The position numbers and the translations under genes are program-made. Shown here piece by piece: positions 53,935-62,799 of a stretch of 64,000 bases of DNA. The stretch's first letter is position 1. Each line of letters opens with the position of its first letter. Source of the stretch: Bacteroidia bacterium (GTDB lineage: Bacteria > Bacteroidota > Bacteroidia > Chitinophagales > Saprospiraceae); assembly GCA_030429045.1 (NCBI GenBank), contig JAUIEA010000001.1:1-64000 (forward strand). The letters run 5' to 3'. A model generated the notes under the pieces. It did no database searches. It was not told the DNA's origin and worked only from the letters and a program-made list of their open reading frames with translations.

Positions 53935-54618
53935 ATGAACCTCCAGATCATCCAGGAATCCATCGACGGGTACGCCACTGACTTCCACAATCGCCCCCAT
54001 GCTCACTTGTGGGCCGTACAACAAGGGTTTCAGGACCACTGGGACCTCCAGGCCATCGACCTGGTGGAGATGTTTGACCGGAGCTTGCAGAGTGATGTGA
54101 ATCGCCGGATATGGAGCCGGGAAGGGTACCAGCCCAGGGAATTGATGTTGACCTTTTTACGGTTGGAACCCCATCTGGTCCATGCCATGTTTCTGGATCT
54201 CTTTCGGAAGGATAAGGACCTGATGGGACGGATCAGCCGGTTCCAACATCATGCAGATGAGCTCCTTCAGGCCTATCAGGCAAAAGGCTTGAAGCCGGCA
54301 TATTCCGGACACGATCAGGACCTGGAGATCATCACCTTCTATCTGGCCATGCGCTATCCGGCCGATTATGCGCCCTATGATCATGATGCCTTTGTACACG
54401 CAATGTCTCACTTCAGGGTCAGGGAGTTGCCCGTAGTCCAGGATCCGGAACGCTGGATGAAAGTTGCCCGAACCCTGCTGACCCTGATGAAGAAGAACCC
54501 GAACCTGATGGACCAGTATGCACAACTGCGGCAGGATCCTGCAATGTTCCAGGACGACACACTTCTTTTGCCCTGGGATTTTTTACAATGGTTGAAGGAA
54601 CAGGGCCGGTCTTCCTAA
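53935..54618 (+). CDS. Stand-alone protein resembling the N-terminal domain of McrB-like AAA ATPases
   Basis: A 227-residue soluble protein. The phrases AVQQGFQDHWDLQAIDLVEMFDRSL, REGYQPRELMLTFLRLEPHLVHAMFLDLFRKDKDLMGRISRFQHHADELLQAY and ITFYLAMRYPADYAPYDHDAF recall the N-terminal region of McrB-like AAA/GTPase proteins, which typically reads FQ-x-x-WD-x-x-x-x-x-F-x-x-ML then YLxxxYPxxYxxYK. In those proteins an AAA module with Walker motifs follows; here the protein simply ends. No nuclease or AAA gene is next door. The resemblance is from memory of the family pattern and needs a profile search. The gene overlaps the convergent DUF6495-like gene by four bases. Confidence 0.6.
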   Translation: MNLQIIQESIDGYATDFHNRPHAHLWAVQQGFQDHWDLQAIDLVEMFDRSLQSDVNRRIWSREGYQPRELMLTFLRLEPHLVHAMFLDLFRKDKDLMGRISRFQHHADELLQAYQAKGLKPAYSGHDQDLEIITFYLAMRYPADYAPYDHDAFVHAMSHFRVRELPVVQDPERWMKVARTLLTLMKKNPNLMDQYAQLRQDPAMFQDDTLLLPWDFLQWLKEQGRSS

Positions 54619-55109
54619 TGCGAAGGTGGATTTTTCAGGGCCTCCAGGGTCTTGAACAGATGCCCGTCCCTCGAGATCAATGCCCCCTGTTGCATCATCC
54701 TGAACAATTCTTCTGATCGTCCCGGATCGTATGCTTTCTCGCCTGAATAAGCCTGCAAGGTGGTCCCGCCTGCCTTCGCTTCGGCCATCATCGCCTGGGG
54801 GTCTTTGACCTGTGTAAAGTCCAGGCTTGTCTCCCCGATGGCCCTGATCCCATTCATGCGAATGAGGTCTTTGGCGCAATGGAAGGTTCGGATATCCCTG
54901 GGTGAACTCATCTCCAGGTATTCCACCTGCTCCAGCACTTTTTCAAAAACGATATCGCTGAACAGTTCGATCAGTTCTTCCGCCCGCTCCGGCCTGTCTT
55001 TTTTCAGTGCTTCCCAATCCGGTCCCGTGACGGTATTTGCGGACAGGAATTGGATAAATTCCGTTTCCAGTTCCTTCAATTCATCCGCCGCCAGTCGACG
55101 ATATTTCAT
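54615..55109 (-). CDS. DUF6495-like protein
   Basis: A 164-residue soluble protein beginning MKYRRLAADELKELETEFIQFLSANTVTGPDWEALKKD and containing AEELIELFSDIVFEKVLEQVEYLE and IRTFHCAKDLIRMNGI. This matches my recollection of the DUF6495 family in Bacteroidota, whose function is unknown. The C-terminal half (TTLQAYSGEKAYDPGRSEELFRMMQQGALISRDGHLFKTLEAL) is less familiar. It is the last of a minus-strand series add - methyltransferase - this gene, with gaps of about 30 bases, suggesting co-transcription. Confidence 0.75.
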   Translation of the reverse strand: MKYRRLAADELKELETEFIQFLSANTVTGPDWEALKKDRPERAEELIELFSDIVFEKVLEQVEYLEMSSPRDIRTFHCAKDLIRMNGIRAIGETSLDFTQVKDPQAMMAEAKAGGTTLQAYSGEKAYDPGRSEELFRMMQQGALISRDGHLFKTLEALKNPPSH

Positions 55110-55142
55110 AGTGTTGGATTCTTGATGTGGCGATTCATCGTT

Positions 55143-55832
55143 TTATTCTTCCTCTCCGGTCTTCTTTTTCATCACCCAGGTGGTCATACTGCGCAGATCC
55201 TGGACAATGGTCGTTTTGATCGGCTCGATCAGATCTCCATCCAGATCCCGGGTATAGTTAAGGATCATCCGTTGGTCCACAAGATACCGCTCAGTGCCAT
55301 CCGGTAGCTGAAACATGCCATTTCCTACATGTTGGATCCTGTGGGCGATCCCGATATTGGATGCCAGCCGTGCAAAAAACATCCCTCCGGGTTTCACCAC
55401 CTTCCAGGCAGCATGCAACATCGCCTCAAACTGCCCTGCGTCTGCAGCAAAATGGAGGATCGCATTGGCAATGACCAGATCAAACTCTTCACGCACGAAT
55501 GGCATCGATTCAAGGGTAGAAACAGTAAATCGCTGAGGGTCATATCCGGGGTGGATCTTCAAGGCCATCTCCCGGACCCGTTCAACAGCCTCCGGATCCT
55601 GATCTATTCCGTAGACATCAAACCCGTTCTGGAGAAAATAGACCAGATTGCGTCCCCCGCCGCATCCCAGATCCAGCACGCGCTGTCCGTTGTGAAAACG
55701 ACCTTTCAGGATCTGATCAAACAGATAGATATCAATATTTCCAAATTGAGCTTGCAGGGGATGAGTCATATGGAGGGACGAAATGTGATCAAAAAAATGT
55801 TCCGGTGATAGCGGGTCTTCTTCGATCACCAA
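55143..55832 (-). CDS. Class I SAM-dependent methyltransferase
   Basis: A ~229-residue methyltransferase. Motif I is VLDLGCGGGRNLVYFL near residue 50, with an acidic residue after strand 2 (VYGIDQDPEAVERV), then FDLVIANAILHFA (motif IV region) and WKVVKPGGMFFARLAS (post-III). This is the methyltransferase-11/25 type; substrate unknown. The start is uncertain: TTG (55832) or GTG (55829), with no ATG upstream in frame. The deaminase gene ends about 28 bases upstream, so the two are probably co-transcribed. Confidence 0.88.
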   Translation of the reverse strand: MVIEEDPLSPEHFFDHISSLHMTHPLQAQFGNIDIYLFDQILKGRFHNGQRVLDLGCGGGRNLVYFLQNGFDVYGIDQDPEAVERVREMALKIHPGYDPQRFTVSTLESMPFVREEFDLVIANAILHFAADAGQFEAMLHAAWKVVKPGGMFFARLASNIGIAHRIQHVGNGMFQLPDGTERYLVDQRMILNYTRDLDGDLIEPIKTTIVQDLRSMTTWVMKKKTGEEE

Positions 55833-55860
55833 ACGAATGTGAAACGGTATGTAGGGTCGG

Positions 55861-56877
55861 TCAGCAGGCGGCGCAATAGGTGTTTACCCTGTCGATCCAG
55901 ATCTCTTTTTCCGGGTCGGGGAGGAAACTGGCCTGAAAACTATGGATGGCCAACTGTCCAAGATCGTGCCGGGTCAGTCCAACAGCCTCCGCCGTGCGTA
56001 AATAATTTTCATTGATATAGCCGCCAAAGTAAGCCGGATCATCGGAATGCAGGGTGGCCAGCAATCCTTTTTCCAGCATTTCCTTAACGGGATGATCCGC
56101 CAACTGACGGATCACCTTGAGTTCGAGGTTGGATAAGGGACACAAGGTCAAGGGGATCTGACGCAGGACCAGCTCCTGCACCAGGTCTTCGTCATCCAGG
56201 CATCGGTTGCCGTGATCGATGCGGATGACCTGTAATAGATCCAATGCTTCCCGGATATAGGAGGCGGGTCCTTCTTCACCGGCATGTGCCATCAATAAAA
56301 ACCCTTCCTCACCCGCCTTTCGAAATACACGGGCGAACCTGGATGGGGGGTTCCCCAGTTCGGATGAATCCAGGCCCACTCCGGTGATCCACTCCTTGTA
56401 GGGCAGGGCTTCTTCCAGGGTCTGAAAAGCAGCTTCCTCCGGAAGATGCCGCAGAAAACACAGGATAAGACGTGAGGTGATCCCCAACTGACGTTCACCG
56501 TCTTCCAGGGCTCTGCGAATGCCGCGAATGACGGTGTCGAAAGCGATGCCACGTTCGGTATGGGTCTGGGGATCAAAGAAGATCTCGGTATGGACCACAT
56601 TTTGAACCGCGCAGGTGTTCAGATAGGCCATGGTCAGATCGTAAAAATCGACTTCATGGAGGAGCACCTTGGCACCGAGGTAATAGATATCCAGAAACTC
56701 CTGGAGGTTGTTGAACCGGTAGGCTTTTTTCAACTCGTCAGCTGATGCGAAATCCAGTGGGATCCCGTTTCGTTTGGCAATTGCGAACATCAGTTCCGGC
56801 TCCAGGGTACCTTCTATGTGCAGGTGCAATTCGGCTTTGGGCAGGTCCTGGATAAAGTCGGCTAGGGGATTGTTCAT
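55861..56877 (-). CDS. add: Adenine or adenosine deaminase
   Basis: A 338-residue member of the adenosine/AMP deaminase superfamily, with a zinc site in PKAELHLHIEGTL (HxH), HAGEEG (His and Glu), RIDHGNRC (His) and TLHSDDPAYFGGY (Asp-Asp). The last motif, together with CPLSNLELKVI and the shortened active-site region, is characteristic of the adenine deaminase branch (fungal Aah1 and bacterial ADE type) instead of true adenosine deaminase, which usually reads NTDDPxxF/xxS. It therefore probably turns adenine into hypoxanthine in purine salvage; the symbol is given for the family. The alkane monooxygenase gene ends nine bases before its start. Confidence 0.88.
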   Translation of the reverse strand: MNNPLADFIQDLPKAELHLHIEGTLEPELMFAIAKRNGIPLDFASADELKKAYRFNNLQEFLDIYYLGAKVLLHEVDFYDLTMAYLNTCAVQNVVHTEIFFDPQTHTERGIAFDTVIRGIRRALEDGERQLGITSRLILCFLRHLPEEAAFQTLEEALPYKEWITGVGLDSSELGNPPSRFARVFRKAGEEGFLLMAHAGEEGPASYIREALDLLQVIRIDHGNRCLDDEDLVQELVLRQIPLTLCPLSNLELKVIRQLADHPVKEMLEKGLLATLHSDDPAYFGGYINENYLRTAEAVGLTRHDLGQLAIHSFQASFLPDPEKEIWIDRVNTYCAAC

Positions 56878-56886
56878 AAGGTGTAT

Positions 56887-57936
56887 TCAGGAAGAGGGGT
56901 GAGACGAGGGGAGAACAGGATCCATCAGGGAGATCCACAAGGGAGGAAGCAGGGCCAGGATCATCGATCCCGGATATCCCAGGGGCAACTGCGGACTATC
57001 CGGAAAATGACGCAGGACCTGATACTTTCGACTGGCCTTATAGTGATGGTCGGAGTGGCGGGTCAGTTCATACAGGAATATCCGACCCAATTCGTGATCG
57101 CTGTTCCAGCTGTGCCAGGGTTGCACCTTCTCATAAGGTCCGCCCTCCCGCTGCTGGCGACGCAGTCCATAGTGCTCGATATAATTGATCGTTTCAAGCA
57201 GCAGAATACCGACCAGGGCCGACCCCAGGGCAAAGAGGACGCCGGTACGCCCCCACAGGACAAAAAGGATGGCGATATAGCCGAACTGGACCAGTTGCAT
57301 CCAGATCATTTGATTCCCGGGATGAACTGCGGGTTTTCCGGCTTTCCGCAGGCGTGCAGATTCCAGTTTCCAGGCATTCCACCAGGAGCCGGTGATACTC
57401 CGCATCCAGAAGGCATAGATCCATTCTCCGCGTCGGGCACTGGCGGGATCACGATCCGTAGCCACCCATCGATGGTGACCCCGATTGTGTTCGATGTAGA
57501 AATGCAGATAGAGCGCCGGAAGGAGAAGTGTCCAGGCCAGGAATCGATCAAAGCGTGACGACCTGTGCCCCAGTTCATGACCGACATTGATCCCACTCAC
57601 GCCGATGATCAGCCCCATATTCAACAGCATCCCCACCTGTTCGCCAGTGGTCAGTCCGCCAACGGTAACCCGATCCAGATAAACGAACAGCAAGAGGTAG
57701 AGGATCGGAACATTGATCCAGAGCAGCACATCAAAAAACCGTTTCTGTAATCTGGACGGCTCTTCATGTGCTGCAATATTCCCGTCATCCAGTGGCAGGA
57801 AAAGTTCACATATAGGGATCAGCACAAAGGCCACATACATGGATCCCGGTGACCACCAGCCACCCTGGCTGAATCCGATCCAGGCGGATATCGGGGCTAT
57901 ATAGGCGATCAGGTATTTCAGATCTCTCCACTTCAT
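56887..57936 (-). CDS. alkB: Alkane 1-monooxygenase (AlkB-type membrane di-iron hydroxylase)
   Basis: A 349-residue integral membrane protein with about six helices and the histidine boxes of the AlkB/fatty-acid-hydroxylase superfamily: GHELGHRSS near residue 120, EHNRGHHRW near 150, NYIEHYGL near 255, and LTRHSDHHYKASRKYQ near 295. In AlkB these bind the di-iron centre that hydroxylates terminal carbons of alkanes using electrons from rubredoxin or ferredoxin. The motif NYIEHYGL is typical of true AlkB. A reductase-ferredoxin gene starts divergently 136 bases away, a likely electron donor. The start is the ATG at 57936; a TTG one codon earlier is also in frame. Confidence 0.9.
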   Translation of the reverse strand: MKWRDLKYLIAYIAPISAWIGFSQGGWWSPGSMYVAFVLIPICELFLPLDDGNIAAHEEPSRLQKRFFDVLLWINVPILYLLLFVYLDRVTVGGLTTGEQVGMLLNMGLIIGVSGINVGHELGHRSSRFDRFLAWTLLLPALYLHFYIEHNRGHHRWVATDRDPASARRGEWIYAFWMRSITGSWWNAWKLESARLRKAGKPAVHPGNQMIWMQLVQFGYIAILFVLWGRTGVLFALGSALVGILLLETINYIEHYGLRRQQREGGPYEKVQPWHSWNSDHELGRIFLYELTRHSDHHYKASRKYQVLRHFPDSPQLPLGYPGSMILALLPPLWISLMDPVLPSSHPSS

Positions 57937-58058
57937 CAATCCGGGGTTTTCCTGAATGGAAAGTTAGGACATTCCGGTTTACCGGAGGAGAAACCGTTGA
58001 TTTCCGTCAAACCGGTTCACTTTCTTCCCTGATTCGGGAACAATCCACAGGGATTCTT

Positions 58059-58066
58059 CATTTTTG
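58059..58066 (+). promoter_or_regulatory. -7-like box CATTTTTG of the reductase gene
   Basis: One mismatch to TAnnTTTG, ending six bases before the ATG at 58073. Confidence 0.4.
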
Positions 58067-58072
58067 CAGGAC

Positions 58073-59161
58073 ATGAGCGCATTTACACCACACCCCCTTC
58101 GGGTCACCCGGGTTGAAAAAGAGACAGCGGATGCAGTGAGCATCACCTTTGACGTTCCCGCAGACCTTCAGGAGACCTTTTCCTACAAGGCTGGACAATA
58201 TCTGACCCTGGAAGTTCCGGGGAAAAAAGGCCCGATACGCAGGGCCTATTCATTGTGTCGCGCTCCCTTTGAAAAGACCTGGGAGATCACCATCAAGGAA
58301 CAACACAAAGGTCAGGCGTCCCGGTGGCTGAACAGCTCCGTATCTGTGGGCGACACCCTCCAGGTGTTTCCACCCCTGGGCCGTTTTATCCTCGAAGGTG
58401 AACCGGATCGGAAGCGGGGTTATGTTTTTATCACTGCAGGAAGTGGCATCACCCCGGTGATGGCCATGCTCAAAGAGATATTGGAAAATGAACCCCAGAG
58501 CTACTGTTACCTGCTCTATGGCAGCCGGGATGAGGAGAATATCCTGTTTCGGAACGAACTGGACCAGTTGGCCAGTCGCTATGCAGGTCAGTTCCATATC
58601 GAGCATACCCTGTCCCAACCGGATGGCAAGTCAGGGGGATTATTTGGTCGGTTCAAGAAAAAGGAAATCTCCGACTGGAGGGGTAAGACCGGACGAATTG
58701 ATGAAACGGTCATTCACGATTTTCTCGAGGAGACTGAATGCCCCCACAAAGAAAAGCACGCCTTCCTGTGTGGCCCCGGGCCACTGATGGAGGTGGCCGA
58801 TTCCGCTCTCCGTTCGGTCGGTTTTCCACCCGAACGGATCCATCGGGAACATTTTGACAGCGAACCCCTGCCTGCCCCGACGGGGGGTGAAGAAGCCGAA
58901 TTGGTCGCCACCCTGGATGGCAGCGACCTGCAGGTCCATGTCAAACCCGGACAAACTCTCCTGGAGGCGATGATGGGTGCCGGACATCAGGTTCCCTTCT
59001 CCTGTTCATCAGGTGCCTGTGCCTCCTGTATGGCGCATCTGGATGAGGGAGAAGTGATCATGGACTTTGCCCCGGCGCTCGACAAAAGCGAGATCGATGA
59101 TGGCTATATCCTTACCTGCCAGGCAAAAGCCAAGTCTGACCGATTGAAGATCACCTACTAA
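58073..59161 (+). CDS. FNR-type reductase fused to a [2Fe-2S] ferredoxin (PaaE-like)
   Basis: A 362-residue electron-transfer protein. Residues 1-105 are an FAD-binding barrel (YKAGQYLTLEVPGKKGPIRRAYSLCRAP, with the RxYS flavin motif as RAYS). Residues 110-245 are the NAD(P)H-binding domain (VFITAGSGITPVMAMLKEIL, YGSRDEENILF, FLCGPGPLMEVADSAL). The C-terminal ~95 residues are a plant-type ferredoxin with cluster cysteines in CSSGACASCMAHLDEG and a fourth Cys in YILTCQAK. This layout is that of PaaE/VanB-like reductases that feed oxygenases. Because alkB is divergent next door, it is the likely donor to it; this is inferred from position. Confidence 0.92.
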   Translation: MSAFTPHPLRVTRVEKETADAVSITFDVPADLQETFSYKAGQYLTLEVPGKKGPIRRAYSLCRAPFEKTWEITIKEQHKGQASRWLNSSVSVGDTLQVFPPLGRFILEGEPDRKRGYVFITAGSGITPVMAMLKEILENEPQSYCYLLYGSRDEENILFRNELDQLASRYAGQFHIEHTLSQPDGKSGGLFGRFKKKEISDWRGKTGRIDETVIHDFLEETECPHKEKHAFLCGPGPLMEVADSALRSVGFPPERIHREHFDSEPLPAPTGGEEAELVATLDGSDLQVHVKPGQTLLEAMMGAGHQVPFSCSSGACASCMAHLDEGEVIMDFAPALDKSEIDDGYILTCQAKAKSDRLKITY

Positions 59162-59178
59162 CCCGCAAGGGTCGATAT

Positions 59179-59544
59179 CTAGGAGCGTTGAAGGGAGGTC
59201 CAGGCCACAAAAACAACAGCCAGACCTATCAATACACTGGCCAATACATAGGTCAGGGCGACCAGCCACTCACCCCGCTGGAGGAGTTGCATGGTCTCCC
59301 GACTGAAGGTGGAGAAGGTGGATAGTCCTCCGCAGAAGCCGGTGATCAGCAATATCCGGGTGGTTTCATTCAATACGGGTGCAACCGCCAGTAACCAACC
59401 GATGAGGAGGCAACTGAGCAGATTTGTCCAGAAGGTCGCCCAAGGAAACCCTCCGGATTCGGGGATATACCAGCTCATTCCATACCGCAACATCGATCCG
59501 GCTCCACCACCGAGAAAGACCCAGAACAAATTAGTGATACTCAT
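59179..59544 (-). CDS. crcB: CrcB/Fluc fluoride channel
   Basis: A 121-residue protein with four membrane helices. Family motifs are GGGAGSMLRYGMSWY at the start, WATFWTNLLSCLLIGWLL (pore Asn), and GFCGGLSTFSTFSRETM with the Phe-box and the central Na-binding break. As a dual-topology dimer it exports fluoride and protects from fluoride toxicity. No fluoride riboswitch was recognised. Its start codon lies inside the 3' end of the upstream transferase gene (14-base overlap), so it is translated in coupling with that gene. Confidence 0.95.
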   Translation of the reverse strand: MSITNLFWVFLGGGAGSMLRYGMSWYIPESGGFPWATFWTNLLSCLLIGWLLAVAPVLNETTRILLITGFCGGLSTFSTFSRETMQLLQRGEWLVALTYVLASVLIGLAVVFVAWTSLQRS

Positions 59545-60652
59545 GGGCTTCTGTTGGGGATTCCTCTTCGATGAGGACCGGCTGTACCTCTTCCTCTACT
59601 GCATCATTCCGCCTTTGTTTGCGTTGTCTGTACTGGTGCAGGGAATTGGTCAGGATCATGGCCAGTCCCATACTCAGGAGGATCAGGGGAATAGAGCCAA
59701 TGGCATCGAGGGTCAGTACCATCAGGATAAACACAATATTGGTCAGAACGAGGATTCCAGTGGCCTGCATATGACTGAATCCGGCATCAATGACCAGGTG
59801 ATGGATGTGATTCCGATCCGGTTGAAAGGGAGACCGGCCTTTGCTGATACGAATGATGAACACGCGCAGGGTATCAAACAGGGGCAGGATCAAGATGCCA
59901 ATGGCCACGGCAGGAGCCGAGTGCAGGATGAACCTGCTGTCGACCATGCTGCCCTGTAATTCCACGAACTGGATGATCAATACCGAACAGGATGCCCCGA
60001 GGAAAAGGGAGCCGGTATCGCCCATAAAGATTCGGGCAGGGGTAAAGTTGTATCTCAGAAATCCGATCGTTGCACCCGCCAGGCTCAGGGCCAGGATGGT
60101 CAGTTCCATCCGATCCACGGTATAGAACCAGGCCCCGAGGGTCACGCAGATCAGGACCATGGTACTCCCGGAGAGACCGTTGATCCCGTCGATCAGATTG
60201 AAGGCATTGATGATGACGAGGATGGTGAACATCGTAAACAGGACACACAGCCAATAGGGCAACTCTTCGACTCCAAAGACACCATGGAGCCCGGTAAACA
60301 TGATATTGGCCTTGAAGATCAGGATGGAAGCGGCGATCACCTGACCGATGATCTTTTTCCAGGGCATCATGGGGTCCAGATCATCCTTCACCCCGATCAG
60401 GAAGAGAATGATAAAGGCACAGAGAATATACTGGAGGTCCGTAAACACCTGAAAGGGGGTCCACATCACCACTGAAAAAAGAACGCCGGCAAAAATGGCC
60501 ACGCCACCGAGCGTCGGAACGCTCTCGGCATGAGCACCCCGATCATGCGGTTCATCCATCAGATGTTTCTTTCGCGCCACATGAATAATGGAAGGAATGG
60601 CGAAATAAACCAGCGTAAAAGCAGTGATGAATGCAAGGATGGGGTCGGACAT
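59531..60652 (-). CDS. MraY/WecA family polyprenyl-phosphate sugar-1-phosphate transferase
   Basis: A 373-residue multi-pass membrane enzyme from the ATG at 60652. Signature motifs: HDRGAHAESVPTLGGVAIF, GVKDDLDPM (metal-binding acidic pair), IINAFNLIDGINGLSG, FMGDTGSLFLG, and a C-terminal HIHHLVIDAGFSHMQA (HHH-like loop) as in WecA/TagO. These place it in the WecA/TagO/WbcO branch that moves GlcNAc-1-P or a similar sugar phosphate to undecaprenyl phosphate, the first step of O-antigen or capsule assembly. No other polysaccharide genes are adjacent. crcB is coupled to it downstream. Confidence 0.93.
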   Translation of the reverse strand: MSDPILAFITAFTLVYFAIPSIIHVARKKHLMDEPHDRGAHAESVPTLGGVAIFAGVLFSVVMWTPFQVFTDLQYILCAFIILFLIGVKDDLDPMMPWKKIIGQVIAASILIFKANIMFTGLHGVFGVEELPYWLCVLFTMFTILVIINAFNLIDGINGLSGSTMVLICVTLGAWFYTVDRMELTILALSLAGATIGFLRYNFTPARIFMGDTGSLFLGASCSVLIIQFVELQGSMVDSRFILHSAPAVAIGILILPLFDTLRVFIIRISKGRSPFQPDRNHIHHLVIDAGFSHMQATGILVLTNIVFILMVLTLDAIGSIPLILLSMGLAMILTNSLHQYRQRKQRRNDAVEEEVQPVLIEEESPTEAHEYH

Positions 60653-60670
60653 TGGTTTGGGGTAGACCAC

Positions 60671-60715
60671 AAAATAAGAGAACCCGTACCACAGTCGCAA
60701 TGGCACGGGCTCTTA
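60671..60715 (-). terminator. Terminator after htpG
   Basis: On the minus strand AGCCCGTGCCA pairs with TGGTACGGGTT across TTGCGACTG with minor mismatches, then CTCTTATTTT. It separates htpG from the downstream transferase gene. Confidence 0.65.
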
Positions 60716-60743
60716 AAGTCCGATATTTCCACAGAAATGAGGG

Positions 60744-62606
60744 TTATCCGACCATCTCCAGGGATTTCTTGACGAATCTGGACAGATCTTCACCCTTCAG
60801 CATGTGCTGATTGAGGCGAGCCAGATCGTAGAGATAGGTGGCAAATTCGCGGCTTTCTTCTCCGGATTCGATACCCGCCAGTTTCTTGGCGATCAACGGA
60901 TGATTGGTGTTGACAACCAGCTGCCAGGTATCCGGAAAATCCATGCCACCCATTCCCTGCATGGATTGCATCTCCATCATCCGGCGCATAAACTCAGGCT
61001 TGGTGATCCACACCGGCTGATCTTCCGGAGACAGGGCCTTCATCTGGATGGTGGCAGTACTGTTCTCTCCGAGGATGGCCGTAAAGACCTCCTTCACTTT
61101 ATCCTGTTCGGCTTCGGACAGTACGGACTCCTGTTGCTCATCCTTCTGGATCAATTGATCGACGGTATCCGCATCCACCCGCTTGAAGGAAAGTTCGGGC
61201 ATCTTTTGCTCCAGATGCTGGATGAAGTGGTTGTCGATCAACTGATCGCACTCCAATACATCATACCCTTTGGCCTTCGCCCCCTCGATATACGCGAAAT
61301 GCTCCTTCGGCTGGGTAGTATACAGCATGACGATCCGCTTGTCCTTATCGGTTTGCTGGTCCTTGACCTTTTCGCGGTATTCATCAATGGTGAAATGATC
61401 TCCATCCAGGTTTTTCAACAAGGCAAACTTCTGGCCCGCATCATAGAACTTCTCCTCAGACAGCATTCCATACTTGACAAAAACCCCGATATCTGACCAT
61501 TTGGCTGTATAGGCCTCCCTGTCCTTCTTGAACAGCTTGCCCAGCTTCTCAGCCACCTTCTTGGTGATATAGCCGTTGATCTTCCGAACGTTGGCATCAC
61601 TCTGGAGATAGCTGCGGGAGACATTCAGGGGAATATCCGGTGAATCAATGACCCCATGAAGAAGGGTCAGAAACTCCGGTACGATCTCCCGGACCTCATC
61701 GGTCACATATACCTGATTGCTGTACAGGTGAATCTTATTCTTCTGGTTGTCGATCGCATTTTTCAACCGGGGGAAATACAGGATCCCGGTCAGGTTGAAC
61801 GGATAGTCAATATTCAGGTGGATCCAGAAGAGAGGGTCCGGATTGAAGGGATGCAACTTCTTGTAAAAGGCCACATAGTCCTCATCCTTCAGATCAGTGG
61901 GCTGTTCCTTCCACAACGGCGCAGAATCATTGATGATATTGTCGACCTCCTTTTCAACAGATTTCCGGTCCTCGCCCTCACCGACCCACTCGGTCTCCTT
62001 TTTCTTGCCATAGCGGATCGTCACAGGAAGGAAACGACAGTATTTCTGCAACAGGGCCTCGATACGGGCTTCTTCCAGAAATTCCTTGTTGTCCTTGCCG
62101 ATATGCAGGATGATATCCGTACCCCGTTCGGCCTTGTCATCCGATCCAATCTCATATTCCGGATTTCCATCACAGATCCAGCGAGTACCCGCATCTTCCT
62201 TCCAGGAGCGCGTGTGTACTTCTACCTTATCCGCCACCATAAAGGCGGAGTAGAAGCCCAGGCCAAAATGGCCGATGATCTTCTCATCCTGATACTTTTC
62301 CAAAAACTCGGAAGCACTGGAAAAGGCCACCTGGTTGAGATACTTGAGCACCTCTTCAGAAGTCATCCCGATCCCTTTGTCCCGGATCGTCAGGGTCTTT
62401 TTCTTCTTATCCAGCAGGATATCAATGGTCAAATCTCCAATTTCCCCTTTCACCTCTCCCCGGGAGGCCAGGGCCTTCAGTTTGGTGGTGGCGTCGACCG
62501 CGTTGGAGACCAGTTCCCGAAGAAAGATCTCATGGTCGGAATAGAGAAACTTTTTAATGATGGGAAAGATGTTTTCGGTCTGTACCGAGATCTGTCCTTT
62601 TTGCAT
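60744..62606 (-). CDS. htpG: Molecular chaperone HtpG (Hsp90)
   Basis: A 620-residue Hsp90-family chaperone. The N-terminal GHKL ATPase domain has SDHEIFLRELVSNAVDA (Asn that binds ATP-Mg), IRDKGIGMT (DxGxG), and GHFGLGFYSAFMVADKV (GxxGxG). The middle domain has YLPRLKNAIDNQKN-like LYFPRLKNAIDNQKNKIHLYSNQVYVTDE and the conserved PEFLTLLHGVIDSPDIPLNVSRSYLQSD. The C-terminal dimerisation region follows, with the tail ANHPLIAKKLAG-like NTNHPLIAKKLAG. Length equals typical HtpG. It is followed by a terminator and transcribed alone. Confidence 0.97.
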   Translation of the reverse strand: MQKGQISVQTENIFPIIKKFLYSDHEIFLRELVSNAVDATTKLKALASRGEVKGEIGDLTIDILLDKKKKTLTIRDKGIGMTSEEVLKYLNQVAFSSASEFLEKYQDEKIIGHFGLGFYSAFMVADKVEVHTRSWKEDAGTRWICDGNPEYEIGSDDKAERGTDIILHIGKDNKEFLEEARIEALLQKYCRFLPVTIRYGKKKETEWVGEGEDRKSVEKEVDNIINDSAPLWKEQPTDLKDEDYVAFYKKLHPFNPDPLFWIHLNIDYPFNLTGILYFPRLKNAIDNQKNKIHLYSNQVYVTDEVREIVPEFLTLLHGVIDSPDIPLNVSRSYLQSDANVRKINGYITKKVAEKLGKLFKKDREAYTAKWSDIGVFVKYGMLSEEKFYDAGQKFALLKNLDGDHFTIDEYREKVKDQQTDKDKRIVMLYTTQPKEHFAYIEGAKAKGYDVLECDQLIDNHFIQHLEQKMPELSFKRVDADTVDQLIQKDEQQESVLSEAEQDKVKEVFTAILGENSTATIQMKALSPEDQPVWITKPEFMRRMMEMQSMQGMGGMDFPDTWQLVVNTNHPLIAKKLAGIESGEESREFATYLYDLARLNQHMLKGEDLSRFVKKSLEMVG

Positions 62607-62799
62607 GGTTCAGGCTTTTTTTCCGAATAGCACAAAGCCAGTGCCATCCCCTCTTCTATGCCAATTTGACAAGATTACCAGCCAAAGACGACAGGTATAC
62701 CTGACGAATTGGACATACCCCCTGAAAAAAAATGCCGGCATTTTTCAAAGTTGGAACCATTCTTGCCTGTCTACTGATGAGGCTAGCCTCGATAAACCC

